From NCBI GenBank assembly GCA_965240325.2, contig OZ251233.1:992001-1056000 (forward strand): a DNA stretch of 64,000 nucleotides, written 5' to 3'. The stretch comes from Rebecca billardiae RCC1528 (taxonomy: Eukaryota > Haptophyta). This document shows, one piece after another, positions 11,640 to 21,109 of this stretch (positions are counted from its first letter, which is position 1; each line of letters starts with the position of its first letter). A program made the translations under genes and the position numbers. Below the pieces are notes generated by a model that did not search any database, was not told where the DNA came from, and worked only from the letters and a program-made list of their open reading frames with translations.

Positions 11640-12430
11640 ATCGGTCACATTGGTGAATTCGAATCGGGGAGAACCCGGCAGGCCTCAGCCCCGGACACTG
11701 CTGCCTGCCAATGACCTGTGAGGGCCGCAGGCCTTCCGGGGCACGGGGGCCGCTGCGGTCAGCTCTTTGAGCTAGCCCGGCGCCGGGCGCGCGAACAAGT
11801 ACGGCCCGGCGTCGGTGAGGCCGAGCAAGGCGCGCCGAAGTGCCGCGGCCCAGATCTCAGCGCACGCATCATCAGTACTACGACATCACTGCGCCGCGGA
11901 TATGCATCAGATAGCGCGACTGATGATGATGATGCGCCGCGCGCTCCCCGCTGACCGGAGCCCGACTACGAGTAGCAGGCGCGCATGATCTGAGCTGAGT
12001 ACGTAAGTAGCCCGTGTCATCCAGTGGCGGTGTCACACTTATGTGACTCAGGAGTCGGAGGAGTCGTTATCGTCATATCGTCATCATCATCATGAAGACG
12101 CGCAATAAAACGGTCATCAGGCGGACCTGCGCTACCATACGCCGTCAATGTAATGCTGAGGGCGAGGCCGGCAGCGTAGTCGTAACCTACTACTACTACG
12201 TACAGAAAAAAGTATAGCGCCATCATAAGAAGAGTAGCTGCGTGTGACTCGTCACCGCGTTCTCAAAACTCCTGCGCTGCTGATCGGGACTCGGACGTAC
12301 GCCGTCTTAAGCCTATATACCGGCGTGCGGTCGCAAGTCAATTCACGCGGCCCCTGCGACTCAGCGGCTCACTCACCTGGCTCATACGCAGCAACCGAGC
12401 AGTCACGGAGATCTGAGCAGCAGCTGTTAA
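11640..12430. other. Spacer between the inverted-repeat arms
   Basis: Unique, less GC-rich sequence with GATGATGAT and CATCATCATC clusters near 11925 and 12080. A 69-codon minus-strand frame at 12017-12226 starts with ATG and has a hydrophobic start and a DDDDD run. It is too short and unlike anything known to call a gene. Confidence 0.5.
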
Positions 12431-12539
12431 TTACCAGCCTGCTGCTGCTGCTGCCTGCGGCCGCACGCGGCGTGGAGTCGAGCGCACAGTCCGCAGCTGC
12501 CCGAACGGTTCAGCAGCATCAAATGGCAGCGGCTCGAGC

Positions 12540-13290
12540 GTGATAGGGGAAGCGAGGGGCGTCAGCTCGCTCGGCGCGTCCGTCGCCCAGGCCCCTTGGG
12601 CAGGCACCGTCGAGCTACCAGCTGCAGCGACTGCCGCCGCTCGCCGTGGTACAATCCCTGCTGCTGCCGCCGCACGGGTGCGGAGTCGAGCGCACCTCGT
12701 GCTGCTCCGGCTGGGCGCGGACACCGCAGCGCCGGATGGCAAACGGCTCCAGCGCGCTGGGCGAGGCGAGCAACGTCATCGCGCTCGGTGCGTCCACCGC
12801 CCAGGCCCCTCGGGCAGGCACCACCGAGCTGCCAGCCAAAGTGATAGCCGCCGCCCGACGTGGCAACATCCCTGCTGCCACCGCACTCGGCGCGGAGTCG
12901 AGCGCAGCTGCGGCAGCCCACGCTCGACGCGGGCACAGCAGCGCCCGGTGGCAGCGGCTCCAGCGCGCTGGGCGAGGCGAGCAACGTCACCGCGCTCGCT
13001 GCGCCCAGCGCCCAGGCCCCTCGGGCGCGCACCACCGAGCTGCCAGCTGCAGCGCCTGCCGCAGCCCGCGGTGGCACCATCCCCGCTGCTGCCGCCGCAC
13101 TCGGCGCGGAGTCGAGCGCAGCTGCTGCAGCCCAAGCTGGGCGCGGGCACAGCAGCGTCGGATGACAGCGGCTCCAGCGCGCTGGGCGATGCGAGAGGCG
13201 TCATCGCGCTCGGTGCGCCCGGCGCCCAGGCCCATCGGGCAGGCACCACCGAGCTGCCAGCTGCAGCGCCCGCCGTCGCCCGCCGTGGTA
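12540..13290. repeat. Tandem ~215-bp repeats, right inner arm
   Basis: Inverted counterpart of the left inner array. Units contain CACCGAGCTGCCAGC near 12610, 12820, 13035 and 13245. On the plus strand they read as diverged alanine-rich repeats, again with frame breaks. Confidence 0.8.
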
Positions 13291-15378
13291 CCATCCCTGC
13301 AGCTGTGCGGCCGCATCAGCAGCGTGGAGTTGAGTGCCGCCGCTGTTGGCGCGGGTGCTTGAATCAGCACCGGATGGTTGGTCCTGCACGTCTGAGCACA
13401 GGCATGCACCAACTGCTCTCCTGGATGCGTTGAGATACCAGGGCTCACTATCCGTGATCCGTGCTCAGCCTCTCAGCCTCGCTGAGCAGAGGACACTGGA
13501 CAGCATCACCTCGCCCGCTCGCAGATGCGGCTGTGCCGTCTCCTTGCTGTCCGACAGCAAGTAGAGGACAGCGCATGCCAGCACCAGCGGGCACAGCCGA
13601 TGCGTGTTCGGTGCCTGTGAGAGTTCGCCGCAGCTCGGCCGTCACTGCATGGTGAGCGATGATGAGATGAGTGGCAGCACTGTTCACGACTGCAGTGAGC
13701 AAGGGTGATGTGCACCGGTGTGGAGGCATGTACAAACGTACAGGCAGCCCCTGCTGCTTGCCCCTTCCTTCTCGACCTTGATCGCTTCCTCGACGCGCTG
13801 CTCCCACGCATGAGCTCTGCGACGCCGTCGGCCCTGCCCACCGACGGCTCACAGGCGGTGACGCCCCGCCTGGGCTGTGAACAGCTGCCCCATGCTGAGC
13901 CCAGGCTGCCCAGCCCCAATTGCAGCAAACCACAAGCAGAGGCTCCGCCAGCGGAGCTCAGTTCAAGTTGAATACGTCCGTGAGCTCCGCCAGCGGAGGT
14001 TGAGTGTCAATATGGATAGTATTACGGTTAACGACTTCGCATTACTCCAATATGACATTCGGCGCCACCAAAGCTCCGCCAGCGGAGCTCAGCTCAAGTC
14101 AAGTCGTGGGCCAGATGTCGATAAGGACATTCGGCGCAGCCGAGGCTCCGCCAGCGGAGCTCAGTTCAAGTTGAATAGGCCCGCGAGCTCCGCCAGCGGA
14201 GGTTGAGTGTCAATATGGATATGATTACGGTAGTTAACGGCTTTGCATTACTCCAATATGACATGCGGCGCCACCAAAGCTCCGCCAGCGGAGCTCAGCT
14301 CAAGTCAAGACGTGGGCCATCGATAAGGACATTCGGCGGAGCCGAGGCTCCGCCAGCGGAGCTCAGTTCAAGTCGAATAGGTCCGTGAGCTCCGCCAGCG
14401 GAGGTTGAGTATCAATATGGATATATGATTACGGTTGACGGCTTCGCATTACTCCAATATGATATGCGGCGCCACCAAAGCTCCGCCAGCGGAGCTCAGC
14501 TCAAGTCGAATAGGTCCGTGAGCTCCGCCAGCGGAGGTTGAGTGTCAATATGGATATGATTATGGTTAACGGCTTCACATTATTCCCATAAATGGCATGC
14601 TGCGCCACCAAAGCTCCGCCAGCGGAGCTCAGCTCAAGTCAAGACGTCGGCCATCGATAAGGACATTCGACACAGCCGAGGCTCCGCCAGCGGAGCTCAG
14701 TTAAAGTTGAATACTAGTAGGTCCGCGAGCTCCGCCAGCGGAGGTTGAGTCTCAATATAGATATGACTACGGTTGACGCTTCCGCGTTACTCCAATATGG
14801 CATGCGGCGCCACCAAAGCTCCGCCAGGGGAGCTCAGCTCAAGTCGAGAGTGGGTCATCGATTAAGGACATTAGGACATTCGGCGCAGCCGAGGCTCCAC
14901 CAGTGGAGCTCAGTTCAAGTCGAATAGGCCAGTGAGCTCCGCCAGCGGAGGTTGAATGTGTGGCACAGCGCAGAGTATGAATGCGTTGAAAGGCTTAGCA
15001 TTATTTCTCCAATATGACACACGGCGCTGACCACCGACGCTCCGCCAGCGGAGCTCAGTTCAAGTCAGGTGGGTCATCAAGAATGGCATTCGGCGCCCCC
15101 GAAGCTCCGCCAGCGGAGCTCAGTTCAAGTGCCGAGTGTATTAGTTTACAAAGGCATGGCTCATTAGCGAGCTCCACCAGCGGAGGTGACTGCTGTTCGG
15201 TGGTTGACAGACTTCTGGTATAACTAGTTTGTTGTGTCAATCCTGCAAGCCCAGGCTCCGCCAGCGGAGCATTCCATGCTCCGCCAGCGGGGATTTTTCG
15301 TGGCCACAAAAATCTCCGCCGGCGGAGGGTCTGGGTCTTGCCCGATGCTCCGCTGGCGGGGATTTTTTGTAGTGACTG
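12700..15378 (-). repeat. Large inverted repeat, right arm
   Basis: Reverse-complement counterpart of 8401-11270. The unique part 13340-13940 matches 10640-10040 almost base for base; one difference seen is at about 10401 against 13576. This implies recent formation or ongoing gene conversion. Confidence 0.9.
13940..15360. repeat. Array of CTCCGCCAGCGGAG palindromes, right arm
   Basis: The same dyad array in inverse orientation, with about one 200-bp unit fewer than the left arm. The final copies near 15257, 15281, 15315 and 15343 sit beside GATTTTTCGTGGCCAC / GATTTTTTGTAGTGAC blocks that mark the arm end. Confidence 0.95.
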
Positions 15379-16084
15379 CCCTGGCGCCGCCCACCTTTTG
15401 TCCACCGGCCACCCGGGATTGGCCCTACAAGTTACAAGTACGACGGGGCCGGCTTCGACCCATTCGACGGTATGATGATTTAACGACACAGGTAGGGGGC
15501 CGCGCCGGGCGGTTTTTTCAATATGACCCCCGCGTGCGCAAAATAATGCAAACCGGCAAACAGCGCGCTCGGTACGCCGACATGCAGTTTGAAACAGTGA
15601 GTAGTATATGACCCATATGCACATGCACTTTGTCAAAACAATACGGCCCTTGGACCGGCGACCAAGTTTTCAATAGCGTCGATGACACGATGACTAAACT
15701 TTACTGACAATGTGACGGCCTTCGATCTTCGACCCCACGGCCGTCCAACGACATACGCGGAATGACCTTGGGCGCGGCCTTTTAAGCTGTGATGGACAGC
15801 AATACCCCCCTCAAAAAATCGAATAAAACTCACCCTCCAACAGCCCTAAAATCGTCCCCCGTCCCCTTTTCTTTGATCAAAAGATCTTTTTGACAACGTA
15901 GTGAGGGCCCCCGGCGGGGCTCCACGCTACGCGCTCCGCCCTGCACCGCGGGCCATTAAAGTCAACCAAGCTCGGTGGAGCGCGGACTGAAGATGTGAGA
16001 TGTAGTCACTGCCACCGATCGTGTCCGATCGCGCCGGCCCGTGGTGCTGTGGAGTGGTGCAGAGCCAGAATTTACTCAGTTAGA
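15379..16084. other. Non-coding stretch with dispersed repeat module, copy 2
   Basis: About 15700-15955 is the inverse of 28296-28530. Shared blocks are CGGCCGTCCAACGACATACGCGGAATGA's GACATACGCGGAATGA part, AAAAGATCTTTTTGACAACG and CCCTGCACCGCGGGCCA. The rest shows no gene. The short minus-strand frames are unconvincing. Confidence 0.7.
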
Positions 16085-17193
16085 CTACTCGGCGCCCGAT
16101 GACGACTTGCCGGCGCTGTAGGCGGTGTGGTGTGAGCCGGTGCTCGCCTGCTCGTACGTCCCCGCTGACGCAGAGAGCGTCGGCGAGAACACGAGCTGCT
16201 GGTGTAGTTCGCCGCCCGCCTCGAACGCGGACGTCTGGCAGCACGGCGCGCAGCACGGCGAGAACCAGAACGGCATCGGCTTCTTGCGCAGCACGACGAG
16301 CGCGACCACGACGGGGACGACGTCTGCGGGCAGACGGCGCGGCGGCCGCGGCGGGAGAGCCACGCGCGGGCGGCGTGAGCGTGGCAGCCGCGCGCGGGCC
16401 TGCGTGCGCGTCGCGCGCGCGCACCGGGCAGGTAGTAGCCGAAGAGCAAGTAGTGCGCTGGGTGCACCTCAAAGCCGAGCGGCAGCGACGAGCCGAGGCA
16501 CAGCGCGCGCAGCGCGAAGCAGACGCAGAAGACGTGCCACGCGACGTTGATCTTGTTGAATTTGACCGAGACGTACGTGCCCAGCGTCGGGTCCGCCGCC
16601 GCCGCCGCGAGCTGCACGAACTTCATCGAGAGCACCATGCCAAACACGGCGGCCGCGATCGTGAGCACGACCGCAAATGCGACCAGCAGCGCGACGCTGA
16701 GGCACGTGAGCGCGGCGAGCCGCGCGTCGCCGCCGTCGGCGTCCCTGCCAAAGCCGGCGAGGTGCACCGCCGCGTACAGACCCGCGTGCGCCGCCCAGTT
16801 GATCGTGTTCAGCCCGACGAACGCGCGCCTCGCCGTGAGCATCGGGGCGCTCGACCTGTACGAGATGGCCGTCACGTTCGCCCAGCCGAAGATGACCATG
16901 GAGAAGGCGTTGTGTCCGAGGCAGAGGGCAAGACGGTTGAGCCCAGACACGCCGGGCGAGAGGAACTCGTCCACGCTCAGCGTGCCGTCGACGGGCGAGC
17001 GCGCGAGCGTGCCGAGCCACGCGAGCCTCACCGCGCACAGCAGCGCGTAGAAGTAGTACGAGTACCTCCGGGTCGAGCGCTTCCAGACGCCATGGCGGTG
17101 GATGCTCCAAGCCGTCCACCCGAGCGACAGCGCGAGCGTCCCGCCGTACAGCACGTACCCCGCCACCAGCACGGGGCCCGGCTGGCCAGGCAT
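16085..17193 (-). CDS. TOM1/THH1-like seven-transmembrane protein
   Basis: Two exons on the minus strand, 17193-16425 and 16323-16085, give 335 residues. The 101-bp intron starts GTGCGCG and ends CCCGCAG, and the splice keeps the frame in FGYYLP/DVVPVV. The start is ATG of MPGQPGPVLV. The protein is built of about seven hydrophobic segments (first around residues 8-28) and ends in a hydrophilic serine/glycine-rich tail. The segment VHPAHYLLFGYYLPDVVP, then a hydrophobic helix and LRKKP, resembles the last helices of the TOM1/TOM3/GPR137-like membrane family. Those plant proteins sit in endomembranes and are known as host factors for tobamovirus replication. Membrane topology is seen directly; the family name is my inference, and a GPCR-like protein of another group is possible. 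It diverges from the GT31 gene across 222 bp. Confidence 0.75.
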
Positions 17194-17415
17194 GGTGGCC
17201 GTGCCGGGCGACCTTGACTCCCTCCGGCTCGGCTGCACAGCAGGCAGGGCCGCACGGCGGCCTTGCTCCACACGTGCTGGACAAGATGATTGGCCCGCCG
17301 GCGCTGCGAATGCACAGCGTGACGACTGACGATTGAGATTTCCAGATTTGAAGTCAGAAGAAGTCCTCCGGCGCAGTGGCGAGCATTTTTTCCGGACGCG
17401 ATCAGTGGCGCAGCA
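17194..17415. promoter_or_regulatory. Shared divergent intergenic region
   Basis: The 222 bp between the start codons of the TOM1-like gene (minus) and the GT31 gene (plus) must hold both 5' ends. It contains a less GC-rich core near 17325-17365. No motif is recognised. Confidence 0.4.
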
Positions 17416-18924
17416 ATGGCGCCGACTACGGCTGGCGCTCCGAGGAGAGCGCGCGTCCTCCTCGCGGGCGTGGTGTTGTGCGCCCAGGCGCGGCCGGATC
17501 GTGCCGCCCTCGCTGACGCGCCCAGCTCGGCGCCCATCCCGAGCTACCGGCTGTACGTGACGACCAGCCTGCGCACGGTCGAGAGCGCGCGCGCGTCGCT
17601 CGAGACGTGGAACAGCCCGCCGAGCTCGCGTGTGTTTTACATGCTCGGGCGGGAGGCACGCGGGCAGGTGGAGAGCGCGCTTGCCGCGGCCGAACCGTCG
17701 CAGCTCGTGTTCCTCGCGGTCGGCGACCAGGAGCCCGCGCGGAAGGACCTCGCCATCTGGGGCTACGCGTTCGCCAACCACTACGCAGCAGGCACTGACC
17801 GCGCCGCGCCGTCGTGGTTCGGGCGCGTGGACGACGACTGCTACGTCGTCGTGCCGCGGCTGGAGGGCCTGCTCGCCGCGCTCCCTGACGGCCACGCCGA
17901 GCGCGTCGTCGCCGGCACCCTCTTCTGGATCCCTGGAGCGCCCGGCCACAACCGGCACACGCGCGCGCTCGACTGGACTGGGCACAAGGTGAGCTTCGAT
18001 GATCGCGGGCGTGCGCTGCCGTGGCCCGGGCGGCAGGTTCGGTTCGCAGTCGGGCGCGGCGAGATCCTGTACTACCCGGCAGGCGGCGTGGGCACGCTGG
18101 TCTCGAGCGTCGCGCTCGCGCACGCGCGCGGCTTCGAGCCCGCGTGCGCGCGCACGTACGCGCGCCTGAACGCGACTGGCTGCCCGGCGCATGCGGTGGC
18201 GGGCTGGAAGCGCGACGGCTTCGCCGAGACGCCGGGCTCGGGCATGCTTGGGCATGGGGAGGAGGGCTCGTTCCTGCACCGCCTCATGTGCCTCTCGCGT
18301 TACAAGAGCCTCCCTCGCGTGCGCTCGGCGGCCAACCGGACGCGCCCTGGGCGCGCACTCCGCCGCTCGACCGGTCCGAAGCCGCCGCCTGATGAGAAGC
18401 TGCGCGGGCGCTTCACCGATGCCTTCTTCGGCTACTGCGTGCAGCAGCTGCACGGCCTGCGCACGCGGCACGTGGGCTGGCTGCCGCGGAGCTCGAAGCT
18501 CCAGTACGACCTGCTGCTGCAGGGTGGGCAGAAGCGCGTGCTGCGCGCGAAGCAGCGCGACGCCGCCCCAGACACGCTGCCGCCGTGGATGGTGGCCCTC
18601 CACGGCATCAAGGGCGCGCACGAGATGCGGGCGGCGCACCGCGCGTTTGTGCGCGCGCTGAGCGGGGCGAACGGCACGGAGCAGCTGGGCAACCGCAGCT
18701 TGCTGGGGACCGCGCGGCCATCCGAGCGCGGAGCTGCGGAAGAGGCTGCAGGCTCAGCGCAACCAGCGGAGTCAACGGGCGACATACCCGGCGCGACCGC
18801 GCTGATCCGAAGCGCCGCCGGCGCGCTCCCCGGGCCAGCCCACGGGCGCGTGATGCTCAACCCGGCGCCGTTCGAGCTCGCAAACCCTCTGCTGGCCACG
18901 CCGATGTACTATCAAGCAAGCTGA
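17416..18924 (+). CDS. GT31 / fringe-like glycosyltransferase
   Basis: Single-exon gene of 502 residues starting at ATG. The N-terminus (about residues 10-32, RARVLLAGVVLCAQA) fits a signal peptide or type II signal anchor, placing the enzyme in the Golgi/ER lumen. The core reads YRLYVTTSLRT, then WFGRVDDDCYVVVPRLEGLL with the metal/nucleotide-sugar DDD triad at residues 139-141. GRGEILYYPAGGVGTLVSS follows; this is the glycine-rich stretch seen in fringe and core-1 beta-1,3-galactosyltransferases (CAZy GT31). A conserved-looking block GFAETPGSGMLGHGEEG may correspond to the family's distal acidic region. The C-terminal 100 residues are low-complexity. Likely role: adding a sugar to glycoprotein or surface glycans. 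Donor and acceptor cannot be read from sequence. Confidence 0.8.
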   Translation: MAPTTAGAPRRARVLLAGVVLCAQARPDRAALADAPSSAPIPSYRLYVTTSLRTVESARASLETWNSPPSSRVFYMLGREARGQVESALAAAEPSQLVFLAVGDQEPARKDLAIWGYAFANHYAAGTDRAAPSWFGRVDDDCYVVVPRLEGLLAALPDGHAERVVAGTLFWIPGAPGHNRHTRALDWTGHKVSFDDRGRALPWPGRQVRFAVGRGEILYYPAGGVGTLVSSVALAHARGFEPACARTYARLNATGCPAHAVAGWKRDGFAETPGSGMLGHGEEGSFLHRLMCLSRYKSLPRVRSAANRTRPGRALRRSTGPKPPPDEKLRGRFTDAFFGYCVQQLHGLRTRHVGWLPRSSKLQYDLLLQGGQKRVLRAKQRDAAPDTLPPWMVALHGIKGAHEMRAAHRAFVRALSGANGTEQLGNRSLLGTARPSERGAAEEAAGSAQPAESTGDIPGATALIRSAAGALPGPAHGRVMLNPAPFELANPLLATPMYYQAS

Positions 18925-19408
18925 TAATCCGAATCGCCGGGGCCCGTCTTCGTCGGACGGTGCCGTGTCATAGTTATTGATGTAGTACTAGTATAAAGCA
19001 GTTATTATTCCGGCAGTGGGCAGATCGTGTCATCACTCATCGTCACCTGCGGCGGCGCCGATTCATTCATCATCATTGAAGAGCGCGGCCTGATCTGCAT
19101 GAGCCAGGTGCACTGATGATCTGAGTCACCGCCGTCACCGGGACCGGGGACTCGGCGGGTCGAGTGCATCATTGCGTCGGGACGTAGTAGTAGTGCAGCA
19201 AATACTTCGACGCTTGGCGCCGGCGACGCAGCCGACGACAGCGTGGTACATTGGATCAGCAACATCCTGTGACATTGCCCGTGCTGGCGTGTCTGACTGA
19301 CTGTCTGAGGCCAGTTAAACAGCATTGGGGCTCCCAGTCCGGTCTGAGAAGACAAAATCATCGTGAGAGGCGTCGTCGCCCCGGTGCAAAGCGCATCGAG
19401 ACGTCGTG
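18925..19408. other. Intergenic, no gene seen
   Basis: About 480 bp between two plus-strand genes. It is less GC-rich, with CATCATCATTG-type runs near 19065. It presumably holds the 3' end of the GT31 gene and the promoter of the next gene. Confidence 0.6.
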
Positions 19409-20398
19409 ATGGCGCCGCACCACGTGGTGCTCGCGTCGCTACTGGCGTTCGCTCCGCCGGGGCGACCGATCACCGATGCTCCGCGCGCGCGGCTCGCACG
19501 GCCCGCCGCCGTTAGGACGAGCGTGCGCGCCGCCACGGACGCTGCCGAAGGCTCGGAGCCCCCCGCCATGTCGATCCTCGACCTCGAGCAGTTCAGCAAA
19601 GTGAAGCGCGCGGCCGACGTGGTGGCCGTCGCGGCGCAGCGGGCGAAGGGGCGGGGGAAGGAGGCGAACGACGTGCTGATCCGCGAGTTGATCAGCTCTT
19701 CGGACATCAACGCCGCGATCCAGCTGCACTACGACTGGGTCAGCTCCATCAAGTTCCTCCGCGGGCTGCAGGTGCGGATTGAGAAGGCGACGGCCGACAA
19801 GCGCAAGCGCGCGCAGCTCGAGCAGCTGATGGCGCAGGTGCGCGCGGAGATCCAGGCGCGGATGGACACCGCGTCGCGGCTCATCAGCGCAAGCCTGCCC
19901 ATGCTCGCGAGCACCCCGCTCGCCATGCGCGTGCTCGCGCGCCGCGGTCTCCTCGACGAGGCGCTCGTGCTCATGCTTGTCGCAAACGCCGAGCGCGCGG
20001 CGACGCTCGCGAAGGAGCGCGAGCGCGGGGCGGGCGCGGGCGGCGCGGCGGACGACGGCAGCGCCGCGCGGTTGTGCACGCTGCTCCAGCGCCTGGCGCA
20101 GGACGCCATGCGCGAGCTCGACCTGCCTGTCGCCGCCGAGCTGATCATCCTGCGGCGGCTGCTACAGACCCGAGCGCCGAGCGCGCGCCGCGAGCTCGCC
20201 TCGCGAGCAGCTGCAGGCGACCGGCTCGTCACGGACCAGCCCGTGGACGTCGAGAAGATGCTCGAGGTGGTGCGCGAGTTCCGGGCGATGGAGGAGAACG
20301 AGAGCGAGCCCGACCGCGAGGCGGCGCAGAAGCTGGGCGTGATCGAGCGCGAGCTGGCAGCGCTCTTGCGCGACGGCACAAACGGTGCTGCCATGTGA
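19409..20398 (+). CDS. Hypothetical protein, probably plastid-targeted, helical
   Basis: Single exon, 329 residues from ATG (MAPHHVVLASLLAF). I do not recognise the family. The first 20 residues are hydrophobic and are followed by an Arg/Ala/Pro-rich stretch without acidic residues. This resembles the signal-plus-transit leader of secondary plastids, though without an obvious ASAF-type phenylalanine. The mature part is highly charged and helical. It includes DLEQFSKVKRAADVV, IQLHYDWVSSIKFLRGLQVRIEKATADKRKRAQLEQLMAQ (likely coiled coil, about residues 110-150), then ASLPMLASTPLAMRVLARRGLLDEALVLML and a final coiled coil VEKMLEVVREFRAMEENESE. Codon use is clean and non-repetitive, so it is very likely a real gene. 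Confidence 0.7.
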   Translation: MAPHHVVLASLLAFAPPGRPITDAPRARLARPAAVRTSVRAATDAAEGSEPPAMSILDLEQFSKVKRAADVVAVAAQRAKGRGKEANDVLIRELISSSDINAAIQLHYDWVSSIKFLRGLQVRIEKATADKRKRAQLEQLMAQVRAEIQARMDTASRLISASLPMLASTPLAMRVLARRGLLDEALVLMLVANAERAATLAKERERGAGAGGAADDGSAARLCTLLQRLAQDAMRELDLPVAAELIILRRLLQTRAPSARRELASRAAAGDRLVTDQPVDVEKMLEVVREFRAMEENESEPDREAAQKLGVIERELAALLRDGTNGAAM

Positions 20399-20546
20399 GC
20401 GCGCCAAGTCTGGTGGAGCATCTACATATGATGCACTGCACAGTCCACCGTGGCAGACGGCTGACTGAGGTGCCCGCCGCGAAGCAGTGCTGAAGTACGA
20501 CGTTTCTTATTATTGCACGACGTGCCGACAGCAATAATAAGTAGTA

Positions 20547-20615
20547 TATATATGATCGGCTACGCCGATCTTCGGGTAGTAAACAACGAAGTTGAGGGCG
20601 CACGGCCCTGGTATC
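20547..20615 (+). repeat. 67-bp inverted repeat, left end of 11.9-kb segment
   Basis: Begins with the hairpin GATCGGC-TAC-GCCGATC and continues CTTCGGGTAGTAAACAACG to GGCGCACGGCCCTGGTA. The reverse complement occurs at about 32345-32412 with one substitution and a 2-bp length change. Both copies have the hairpin at their outer end next to an ATAT run. Confidence 0.9.
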
Positions 20616-20756
20616 TAGGGTCTATCCTGCCATTTTTGCAGGAATCTGGAGTTTCCAGGAAGAGTGCGGGAAGCTGTAAGTGGGCGCGCACGCGCGCGCG
20701 CTCTGATTGGCCGACGTGACACGCCCGATTCCTCGTCATCCCTAGCTGTTGAGCGG

Positions 20757-21060
20757 TGCAGTCGGGCCCACCCGACCACGGCCGCCGTGCTGGCGGGCGG
20801 CACCCGACCACGGCCGCTGTGCTTGGCGGGCCACCTGACCGCCCGACCCGACCCGACTACCCGACTGCCAGTGCCACGCCGCGCCAAGACCCCCCCCCCC
20901 CCACCCGACCGCCCGACCCGACCCGACCGCCCGACTGCCACGCCGGTCCGGGGCTAGTCCGGACCAGCCCGGGCCATGGCCGCCGGGCGCCGCGCCAAGA
21001 CCCCCCCCCGACCCGACCCGACCACCCGACTGCCTCGGACTGCCACGCCCGGCCGCCCGT
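20757..21060 (-). repeat. C-rich minisatellite, inverted relative of 23395-24415
   Basis: Contains GACCGCCCGACCCGACCCGA, CGCGCCAAGACCCCCCCC and CCGGACCAGCCCGGGCCATG. These are the reverse complement of the G-rich repeat unit on the far side of the primase frame. One and a half to two units are present. Confidence 0.9.
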
Positions 21061-21109
21061 GCTACCACCGGCCGGGGCAAATCGCGCGCGCGCCGGCGGC
21101 GACGAGCCG

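Noticed and set aside
10545-13433. Alanine-rich repetitive 'polyprotein' in the inverted-repeat inner arms
   Set aside because: Frames change between tandem units and contain stops. The same DNA is open on the other strand, so satellite-like DNA is simpler.
16099-17217. Plus-strand frame of 370 codons opposite the TOM1-like gene
   Set aside because: Arg/Glu/Ala-rich shadow. The minus strand gives a clean multi-helix membrane protein with a supported intron.
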